From contig NZ_AUHU01000005.1 in assembly GCF_000423345.1 (NCBI RefSeq), forward strand, positions 394,964-458,963: 64,000 bases of DNA. The letters run 5' to 3'. This DNA is from Marinimicrobium agarilyticum DSM 16975. GTDB taxonomy: Bacteria > Pseudomonadota > Gammaproteobacteria > Pseudomonadales > Cellvibrionaceae. The position numbers and the translations under genes are program-made. Below, one piece after another: positions 57,084 to 64,000 of this stretch; position 1 is the first letter of the stretch, and each line of letters opens with the position of its first letter. The notes under the pieces were generated by a model. The model was given only the letters and a program-made list of their open reading frames with translations, was not told where the DNA came from and made no database searches.

Positions 57084-57317
57084 ATGCCCTTAAAGACAGG
57101 AGACTATCTAAGGCGTGGTGACGTTTACATCGATTACCCTTATGAAGAAGTAATGTTTCGGACGGTTCGTGTAACTGGCGCTGTTTATAGAAGGTTCTAT
57201 GGTGAGAAGGAAGGTCACGAAGAGATTCCTGAAAATAATAGACTGTTCAACGATACAATTCTTATTGGATACGAGATAACTGCAGAGGAATATGAAATAG
57301 ATAATAAAGAATGGTGA
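57084..57317 (+). CDS. Unknown 77-residue acidic protein, candidate immunity protein
   Basis: This short AT-rich ORF encodes a Tyr- and Glu-rich protein (GDVYIDYPYEEVMFRTVRV, EITAEEYEIDNKEW) predicted to be beta-rich, cytoplasmic and strongly acidic. No family is recognised. GGAG at 57065-57068 lies rather far from ATG 57084. It is the last gene inside the direct-repeat cassette. Small acidic proteins after toxin genes often neutralise the toxin, so it is the better of the two immunity candidates, by inference only. Confidence 0.5.
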   Translation: MPLKTGDYLRRGDVYIDYPYEEVMFRTVRVTGAVYRRFYGEKEGHEEIPENNRLFNDTILIGYEITAEEYEIDNKEW

Positions 57318-57364
57318 AAAATACGCCAACGGTCAGCTATGATGTTATTGTGGCCTAAAAACTG

Positions 57365-57530
57365 AAGGATAATGCGCCAACTTCCAAACAGATCACACTT
57401 TCTGGAGCGAGAGTGTGGCACAATTCGGCGCTAACCGAATTTACCACTGACATGGAACACAAGGAGTGCACGTCATGCCCCTGCCTATGCTGCGCCAACT
57501 TACCCTGGCCTCACTGATCACCCTCGGACT
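57365..57530 (+). repeat. Right copy of the direct repeat: promoter region and start of the lipoprotein gene
   Basis: This stretch matches 54630-54805. The best-preserved part is TTCCAAACAGATCACACTTT (from about 57383) followed by GCGAGAGTGTGGCA, which can fold as CACACT...AGTGTG. A second well-kept block is GGAACACAAGGA with the start codon. The two copies enclose the toxin-like gene and its two small ORFs. Confidence 0.75.
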
Positions 57531-59457
57531 GACCGCCTGTGGTGGGAGTGATAGCGGTCCCAATCCACCTCCCGCCAGCTCCAGTGCGGGGCAGTCCTCC
57601 AGCGCCGCCGCGTCCAGCTCAAGCGCCCCGGCGGATGTGGAGCCCGCCGAGTTCTCCTTTGAGCCACAGATCGACGTTGAACGTGGTGCCACCGTTACCA
57701 GCAACGCCATCAAGGTCGAAGATATCGACGCCCCGGCGTCAATCAGTGTCTCTGGCGGTCGCTACTCGATCAATGGTGACAGCGGCTATACTGAATCGGC
57801 AGGGGAAGTGGAAGAAGGCGACAGCGTCACCGTCCAACTGACCGCGCCAGAGGACTTCTCCACCGAAGCCTCCGCCAAGCTCACCATCGGTGGCGTGAGC
57901 GGTACCTTTACCGTGACCACGGAAGAGCGCGACACCACCCCGGATACCTTCAGCTTCGCGCCCTTGGACGATCAGGAACCGGAAGCCGAGGTCACCAGCG
58001 GTAGCGTCACCATTACCGGTATCAACGACGCGGCGCCAATCGCCGTCGAGAACGGCCTCTATGCCATCGACGGTGGCGACTTTACCGCCGAGGCCGGCAA
58101 GATTCAGGAAAACCAGAGTGTCGCCTTGCAAACCACCGTCCCGGCCGGTGCCGGCGCCACCCAAGAAGTGACTCTCGCCGTGGGCGGTGTGGCCGGTGTA
58201 TGGGCTGTCAGTACCCCGGACGACACCGAACCGCCCGAAACGGCGTTTGTGTTCCCCACACCCATGACCGCGACCGAAGCCCCCACCGTTATTGTGCGTG
58301 GCACCGCCACTGATGAACTCAGCGCCGTTACCCGAGTGACCTTGCAGGTCACGAATGACAGCGGCACCAATGACCTAGACCTGGAAAGCGAAGACGAGTT
58401 CGCCACTTGGCAAAAAACGGTAACCCTTGTTGATGGAGAAAACACCATCACGCTGATTGCTGAGGATGAGGCAGGCAATGTACTTACTGAAGGCGAGAGT
58501 GTGACGGTAGTGAAGCAGTCACTGGAAGAACCGTTTCCTGACGCCAAGTTGCCTATTGAAGAGCCGCAAAAGCTGGTGTACGACGAGGTTCGGGAAAGGG
58601 TGCTGTTTGGCTCGATATCTGACATCGTCATTTACTCGGTCGATGTCAACACCGGTAAGCGCTCAGCTTTTTTCACCAAAGAGATGGCGCCCGAATTGAA
58701 CCTCGGTTCAGCGAGAGGACTCGAGCTCATCCCTGCGGATAATAAGCTTTTAGCGTTGTTTAACAACGTAAGAAGCGAAGGGCCGGGAGTGCTAAGCATT
58801 GGCTTAGACCGCGAAGTAAAGTACGAGGTGTTATTGACCCGCGATAGCCATGCGGAAGGTAAACCCAATATAACGCGGCCTACCAGCCTCCGTCTGGACC
58901 CGACAAATAGTGAACGAGTTTTCATTTTAGATAATGGTGTGAAGTCAATGGTTTCGCTTAATCTAACTACTGGTGCAAGGACTCTTATATCGAATAACGA
59001 TCCAGAGTACTCCGGGCCGTTTATGGCAGTTCCTCGTGATCTTTTGCTAGATTTGGACAACAACCGTGCCTTGGTGGCAGATGGGCTTTATTCTGAGGTT
59101 GGGGAATCATTATATTGGGTAGATCTGGATACCGGCAATCGGACGCTGTTGACTCAAGGTGTGCCAGAGGGCTCTACTGCGACCAGGGTTCGTTCTATCG
59201 CCACTGATGATATTGGGCAGCGGGTTTTTGGGGTGGAATGGGTCAGTCACGCGCTATGGTCGGTGGATACAGCCGGGGGGGGGTACACAATGATTTCTGG
59301 TCCGGGGTTGCCCCACGGCTTTAATGAATTGAACGCGCTTGATGGAGTAGCCCTGTCTGCCAACAATGAATATCTTATTGGTGTGGATAGCATTCTGAAT
59401 GGTGTGTTTGTTATCGATCTAAAAACCGGTGAACGCGTTATTCTTAGTAAAAACTAA
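57475..59457 (+). CDS. Cell-surface lipoprotein with polyserine linker, Ig-like repeats and propeller-like C-terminus
   Basis: The 660-residue protein starts with a lipoprotein signal (LITLGLTAC, Cys22) and a Ser/Ala/Pro linker (SSSAGQSSSAAASSSSAP), as in many Cellvibrionales surface proteins. Two similar ~95-residue beta domains follow (EFSFEPQIDVERGATVTSN and TFSFAPLDDQEPEAEVTSG), then an Ig-like domain (ETAFVFPTPMTATEAPTVI). A ~330-residue C-terminal part has repeated strand-turn units such as LVYDEVRERVLFGS, LRLDPTNSERVFILDN and LLLDLDNNRALVADG, suggesting a beta-propeller. ATG 57475, spaced after AAGGAG, is preferred over GTG 57466. The function is unknown; a surface binding role is plausible. 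Codon use changes to AT-richer in the last third. Confidence 0.8.
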   Translation: MPLPMLRQLTLASLITLGLTACGGSDSGPNPPPASSSAGQSSSAAASSSSAPADVEPAEFSFEPQIDVERGATVTSNAIKVEDIDAPASISVSGGRYSINGDSGYTESAGEVEEGDSVTVQLTAPEDFSTEASAKLTIGGVSGTFTVTTEERDTTPDTFSFAPLDDQEPEAEVTSGSVTITGINDAAPIAVENGLYAIDGGDFTAEAGKIQENQSVALQTTVPAGAGATQEVTLAVGGVAGVWAVSTPDDTEPPETAFVFPTPMTATEAPTVIVRGTATDELSAVTRVTLQVTNDSGTNDLDLESEDEFATWQKTVTLVDGENTITLIAEDEAGNVLTEGESVTVVKQSLEEPFPDAKLPIEEPQKLVYDEVRERVLFGSISDIVIYSVDVNTGKRSAFFTKEMAPELNLGSARGLELIPADNKLLALFNNVRSEGPGVLSIGLDREVKYEVLLTRDSHAEGKPNITRPTSLRLDPTNSERVFILDNGVKSMVSLNLTTGARTLISNNDPEYSGPFMAVPRDLLLDLDNNRALVADGLYSEVGESLYWVDLDTGNRTLLTQGVPEGSTATRVRSIATDDIGQRVFGVEWVSHALWSVDTAGGGYTMISGPGLPHGFNELNALDGVALSANNEYLIGVDSILNGVFVIDLKTGERVILSKN

Positions 59458-59543
59458 ATGCCGGGGCTCGCGAAGGAGCCCTGCTCTAACTTCTTGCTCA
59501 TCAAGACCGTAACAACCTATCGTTTTCTCAGGAGCCGGCAACG

Positions 59544-62500
59544 ATGCCTAACAACTTGACCAGGGACCGTCTTCCTCTCGCTCGTCACTTTCGTCCTCGT
59601 TTGCTCTCCGCCGCCATTGTGGCGGCCGGTCAGGCACTGTACTCATTACCGGCCATGGCGGGCCCTGAAGGCGGTCAAGTCAGGGGTGGTGATGGCACCA
59701 TTGAATACAACGGCAAAGTCACCACCATTGAGCAGTTAAGTGATCGACTGGCGGTGGACTGGGACAGCTTCGATGTCAGTGCCGATGAGGTTGTCAATTT
59801 CCAGCAACCGGGTGCGCAGTCCATTGCTCTGAATCGAATAATGGGCCACAACGGTTCCGAGATTCTTGGGCAGATCAATGCCAATGGCCGAGTGGTCCTG
59901 GTTAACCCACGTGGCATCGTGTTTGGCGAGGGCGCTCAGGTGAATGTGGGCGGTATGCTGGCCAGTGGGCTGGATATCGGTGTCGATGACTTTATGGCCG
60001 GTGACTTGGCCTTCTCGGCACTGGAAGGTGCCGAGGGCCGAGTCGTAAACCAGGGCCTCCTTCAGGCAGCCACCGGTGGTTCCATCACCCTGTTGGGAAA
60101 ACAGGTCAGCAACGAAGGGTTAATCTCAGCCCATCTGGGTTCGATCAATCTGGCTGCGGGTAAAGAAGCGGTGGTGACTTTTGACCCGGACGGCCTGATG
60201 GGCGTGCGCGTCACCCGAGCTATGGTCCAGGACGAGCTGGGTGCCGAGGCGGCCCTGAGCAACAGCGGCACCCTGGAAGCTCAGGGGGGTCAAATTCTGC
60301 TCACCGCCAGTACCAGCCAGGAGATTTTCTCCCAAGCCGTCAACCGGGGCAATCACGAGCAGGCAAATAGCGTTGTTGTCCACGAGGATGGCAGTTTTAC
60401 CTTGGGCGCCGGTGCGGATGTCGTCAATACCGGCCACCTTGACGTCTCCAGTGGGGCCCAGTCCGCAGGCGAAATCGCCGTGCTGGGTGAGAATATTACC
60501 CACAGCGGTGAAGCTAACGCCAGCGGCACCGGTCAAGCGGCTTCCGGCCATATCGAATTCCACGCCCAGGATACGGCGCTCCTGACCGGTAACGCCGTGC
60601 TCAGCGCTAACAGCCAATCTGGAAAAGGCGGCACCGTTAAAGTGCTGGGTTACAAGGTGGGCCTGATGGATGATTCCCTGCTGGATGCGTCCGGTAAGAC
60701 TGGGGGTGGCGAGATTTTGCTGGGCGGGGATTACAAGGGCGGCAATGTCGCCATTCGCAACGCCTGGCGCACCTACGTTGGTCCCAGTGCTAGCTTGAAA
60801 GCGAACGCCCTGGAGACCGGCGACGGTGGCCGCATTATCGTTTGGGCCGATGATATTACTCGTTACTACGGCAGTTTGGAGGGCAAAGGAACAGGCGCTC
60901 TGGGTAAGGGCGGCTTTGCTGAGGTGTCGGGTAAAAGGCTGTTGGATTTTGACGGTAGGGCAAACCTCTCGGGTCTAGCGGGGGTGGGGACGCTGCTGCT
61001 GGATCCGCAAGATATTACTATTTTTCAAGGTAATCTTGGAGATGGAAACGATAGCGACGTAGATGGGATTGCCCAAGAAAACACAAACGAAACCAAAGTC
61101 CCCTTTGGTGAGAAGATTGGGACAAATAACGACAACAGCGCCAGGTTTACTTCGCTAAAAATTGTTACCTTACTTAAAGATTCTGACGTCGTCTTAGAGG
61201 CTACGCGCGATATCTTTGTAGAGTCCTCTATCGATGTGGCTGAGGGAGGTATCCCGAGTAACACGAATAATCTTACGCTAAAGGCTGGTGATGATATCCA
61301 GGTGGACAGCGAAAAAGTGATAAGCATGGGGGCGGGCGATATACGCTTTTATGCCGGTGTGGCTGGCTGTGGCGGAAGTTGCAGCTATGAAGACGGAGTA
61401 GATGATCCTAATAATAATTTGGTCGGCCGCAATATTGATATTCAGGGTGAACTCAACACGACCGGTAACATCGTCCTGAACGCTGCTGATAACGTCACCA
61501 TAAATAAGGCGGTAGGTGGCTCAGGTTCTCCCTCCGCCGTCTCCATCCGTGCCGGTAACAATATCGATTTAGAAAATGGCGCCGCTATTACCACCGCAAC
61601 CGGATCGTCCGGCGACGCCATCAGCTTATTCGCCAGCGACGCGTTGTTAACCAACGAAACCGGTTCAGATAACCATGTTCAATTGCAAGGGAGCGACTAC
61701 AGCGAGGGAAACCTGATCACCCGAGGCGCACTCAATAGCAACGGCGGCAATATTTTCCTAAACGCGAGGGGCGCCATTGAGCTGCGGGCCAATGCGACGA
61801 CCCTAGGCGGCGATTTCACCGTGGGCTCTGTTGTAAACGTCGATGGTACCGAGGTTGTACAAGGACCAACCCGCTTTTCTAGTAACTTCGATGTGGATGG
61901 CAACCCGGTTCTAATAGATGCAGGGACTTCCTCGAACGAACAGACGGGCGTAAATTCTGGCAATATTCTTATTTATACCTCTTTAGACGACGTCGGCGAA
62001 GGGGGGAGTGTTGATCTTGGCAGTTTCAGCATACAAATGGCTTATCTGGCGCTGGACGAAGTATCGACCGACGGAAGCTTGACTGGTGGGGACAGTGTCG
62101 GCTCCGTCACAGTGTCGGCCGCCGGTAACATTACGCTGAATGAAGAGTGGAACTTCAACGACAGTAACCCCAGAGGCTACAACGGAGAGGGCGGCGAAGC
62201 GTTGGGAACGGCTTCGCTCTCGTTGACCGCTGGCGGGGACATTTCCCTCAACGGAGGGATTTATGACGCCTACGCTGACGGGCGAGATTCGCTTAATATA
62301 ACACTGACAGCAGGTGATGAAGGCACCATTACATTAGCCGATAACGTCTTTACGGCTGGGGGTAACTTTACGGCCTCAGCTTCTACTCTTACGCTGGGCG
62401 GCCGGGTTGATACTCGGAACGCGAATCAGAACGGTAACAACAACGGAGAGGCATACGGCGGTGGTGAGAACAATGACTGGGATGAAACCAGCGGGCAGGG

Positions 62501-64000
62501 TTGGACCACCGGCGGTAACATTACCCTAAACGTCGATAACGATCTTGAGGTTAAAGACCTCGTCACCATCCGTGATTGTCTGGAGTCGTTGTCCGGTATC
62601 TGCGAAGGGGATCTCACCATTTCTTCACGCTCCTCTGGGAGCAGTATTTCCATTACTCAATATGAAAGTAGCGGAAGTGAGGAAGATCGCTTCCTAGATA
62701 TCAGTGGGGCCACCCATCTCGATTTGGGCTCGGGTGATGCAATACTGACCGCCGGCAATAACTTGCTAGGCGGTGACGTGACGATTACGTCCGCCAACGA
62801 TGTGACGATCCGTCAGAATGGCGATATCTCGATAAACGTCGATTCGCTCACTGGCGCCCTCTCTGTCGATACCTCCGGTAAGCAAGGTGCCGCAGGTGGG
62901 AATATCACTGTCGCCACTGTTGAGCAACCAAGTTCAGACCACTTGACGTTGGGTCGAATAAACAGCAATGGTGGAGATGCGTTGAGCTCGGGACAAATTA
63001 CCGAGCAAGCCGGTCAGTCCGGCGGGAAAATTACGGTGACGGCCGCCTCTATTACGCTGAATGGCGATGTCACCAGTAAGGGGACTGCCGAGGGAGGAAC
63101 CGGCGCCGGCCATGGGGCCTCTGGCGCTATTACGTTTCAGGGCGATCTGGAGCTGACGCAAAGCTCGACCAGTATTGATGCGTCTAGCGAATCTGAACCA
63201 GAGGAGAATTCAGCGAACGTCACTTTTCAGAAAGACGTTTTTGGTGATGGCGTTACAACGAAGCCTGCGCTAGTTGTTAAAGGCGCTACGGTAACGTTTG
63301 GTGGCGAAATTGGCACCAATGTCCAGACTGAGGGCGACGATGTAGAATCCTCAGTTGGAACTGTCAGCGTTACTAGCTATGGGGACGTAATATTTAAAGG
63401 CAGCGCGCTCCCCAGTTTGGCGGCTGAAACCGCTACTGTCCATGTTGAGGGTTTGGCCAGTGCTGAACAGTCGCTTACAGCTTCCAATAGGTCGAACACT
63501 TGGAAACTCTACCAAAACGCGAGCGGTGAGGGTGACAGTAATACCCTGAACGACGTGATTACGTTCACCGGGTTTGACACGCTGAGCGGTGGCGACCAAG
63601 CGGATCACTTTGAAATTTTGACATCAGGCGCAGCTTACTCGCTCAATGGTGGGACTGGCGCGAATAAATTGACTGGTTTCTCCGACGCGGACAACCTTAA
63701 TGAGTGGTCGGTGAGTGCCACAGGCGGATCGCTGCTCAACAGTGGGAAAACCGTCAGCTTTTCCAATATTCAAACGCTGATGGGCGGAGCCGGTGAAGGT
63801 GGAGACAGCCTAACAGGCCCGGATGATAACAACCGCTGGACGCTTGCCAGTGCCGGTAGCGGGGCTGTTCAGCAGGACGTCGAGGGCGAGACTGAGCCCG
63901 CCTATACCTATGACTTTGCCAATATGGAAACGCTGACCGGCAATGCAGGCAGCGACCACTTTGTGGTGACGGAGTCCGGGGTAAATTTCACCGTTGCGGG
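59544..64000 (+). CDS. Filamentous hemagglutinin-type exoprotein (two-partner secretion TpsA), 3' end outside window
   Basis: The frame opens at ATG 59544 (AGGAG at 59530-59534) and was still open at every point I checked up to 64000, giving about 1485 residues. After a signal peptide (LLSAAIVAAGQALYSLPAMA) comes the two-partner-secretion domain: WDSFDVSADEVVNFQQPGAQ, SIALNRIMG, INANGRVVLVNPRGIVFG and QVNVGGMLAS. These match the HMW1/FHA-type N-terminal family. A long beta-helix follows, with GTLLLDPQDITI and many SITLLGK-like strands. The last visible ~130 residues repeat a unit ending in SGGDQADHF, MGGAGEGGDSL and TGNAGSDHF, reminiscent of degenerate RTX turns. It would be exported by a TpsB channel, which is not seen here, and probably acts in adhesion. 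Confidence 0.9.
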   Translation, partial: MPNNLTRDRLPLARHFRPRLLSAAIVAAGQALYSLPAMAGPEGGQVRGGDGTIEYNGKVTTIEQLSDRLAVDWDSFDVSADEVVNFQQPGAQSIALNRIMGHNGSEILGQINANGRVVLVNPRGIVFGEGAQVNVGGMLASGLDIGVDDFMAGDLAFSALEGAEGRVVNQGLLQAATGGSITLLGKQVSNEGLISAHLGSINLAAGKEAVVTFDPDGLMGVRVTRAMVQDELGAEAALSNSGTLEAQGGQILLTASTSQEIFSQAVNRGNHEQANSVVVHEDGSFTLGAGADVVNTGHLDVSSGAQSAGEIAVLGENITHSGEANASGTGQAASGHIEFHAQDTALLTGNAVLSANSQSGKGGTVKVLGYKVGLMDDSLLDASGKTGGGEILLGGDYKGGNVAIRNAWRTYVGPSASLKANALETGDGGRIIVWADDITRYYGSLEGKGTGALGKGGFAEVSGKRLLDFDGRANLSGLAGVGTLLLDPQDITIFQGNLGDGNDSDVDGIAQENTNETKVPFGEKIGTNNDNSARFTSLKIVTLLKDSDVVLEATRDIFVESSIDVAEGGIPSNTNNLTLKAGDDIQVDSEKVISMGAGDIRFYAGVAGCGGSCSYEDGVDDPNNNLVGRNIDIQGELNTTGNIVLNAADNVTINKAVGGSGSPSAVSIRAGNNIDLENGAAITTATGSSGDAISLFASDALLTNETGSDNHVQLQGSDYSEGNLITRGALNSNGGNIFLNARGAIELRANATTLGGDFTVGSVVNVDGTEVVQGPTRFSSNFDVDGNPVLIDAGTSSNEQTGVNSGNILIYTSLDDVGEGGSVDLGSFSIQMAYLALDEVSTDGSLTGGDSVGSVTVSAAGNITLNEEWNFNDSNPRGYNGEGGEALGTASLSLTAGGDISLNGGIYDAYADGRDSLNITLTAGDEGTITLADNVFTAGGNFTASASTLTLGGRVDTRNANQNGNNNGEAYGGGENNDWDETSGQGWTTGGNITLNVDNDLEVKDLVTIRDCLESLSGICEGDLTISSRSSGSSISITQYESSGSEEDRFLDISGATHLDLGSGDAILTAGNNLLGGDVTITSANDVTIRQNGDISINVDSLTGALSVDTSGKQGAAGGNITVATVEQPSSDHLTLGRINSNGGDALSSGQITEQAGQSGGKITVTAASITLNGDVTSKGTAEGGTGAGHGASGAITFQGDLELTQSSTSIDASSESEPEENSANVTFQKDVFGDGVTTKPALVVKGATVTFGGEIGTNVQTEGDDVESSVGTVSVTSYGDVIFKGSALPSLAAETATVHVEGLASAEQSLTASNRSNTWKLYQNASGEGDSNTLNDVITFTGFDTLSGGDQADHFEILTSGAAYSLNGGTGANKLTGFSDADNLNEWSVSATGGSLLNSGKTVSFSNIQTLMGGAGEGGDSLTGPDDNNRWTLASAGSGAVQQDVEGETEPAYTYDFANMETLTGNAGSDHFVVTESGVNFTVA

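Overview
The window is a chromosomal segment of a GC-rich, Gram-negative gammaproteobacterium. The supporting features are a fused tyrA-aroA gene, a fused nuoCD inside a complete nuoA-N operon, B12-dependent metH, a six-domain ribosomal protein S1, MacAB-type efflux with an outer-membrane lipoprotein, and a lipoprotein with a polyserine linker. The polyserine linker and the overall gene set suggest the Cellvibrionales (Marinimicrobium/Saccharophagus/Microbulbifer relatives). This placement is an inference from gene style, not a database result.

Layout. 1-5138 (+): end of pheA, tyrA-aroA, and the ATP sulfurylase pair cysD-cysN. 5370-11135 (+): a secreted ComEA-like helix-hairpin-helix protein, pyrF (with a terminator/mini-ORF leader), cmk, then a nucleotide-sugar group (phosphomannomutase, galU, mannose-1-P guanylyltransferase/isomerase). 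11842-17559 (+): rpsA, an ATP-grasp ligase followed by a large unrecognised protein with a possible Cys-His-Asn peptidase core, and a DUF883-type membrane protein. 17643-24439: a SRPBCC protein (-), a 5'-truncated class 3 lipase (+), metH (-), nfuA (+). 24593-29123 (+): macA-macB-outer-membrane factor. 29300-44133 (-): the whole NADH dehydrogenase I operon. 44358-51797 (-): DAHP synthase and an AddA/AddB-like helicase-nuclease pair. 51985-64000 (+): a GGDEF-EAL protein, a polymorphic-toxin-like gene with two AT-richer small ORFs, a surface lipoprotein, and the start of a filamentous-hemagglutinin-type exoprotein that runs off the window.

The most unusual structure is a family of seven long intergenic palindromes (copies A-G, about 100-175 bp). 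Each has a nearly invariant 51-nt loop in its best copies, and ~27-30 bp stems that differ strongly between copies yet remain perfectly or almost perfectly self-complementary. They fill the gaps manC/rpsA, lipase/metH, metH/nfuA and outer-membrane factor/nuoN. Three copies of a second, REPIN-like hairpin family sit beside them.

A second unusual structure is a ~170-bp direct repeat (promoter plus signal-peptide start of the lipoprotein gene) that brackets the toxin and its two small ORFs as a ~2.7-kb cassette. Other points worth following are the ATP-grasp/peptidase-like pair, the AddB-like nuclease whose C-terminal iron-sulfur cysteines are all replaced, and the truncated lipase.
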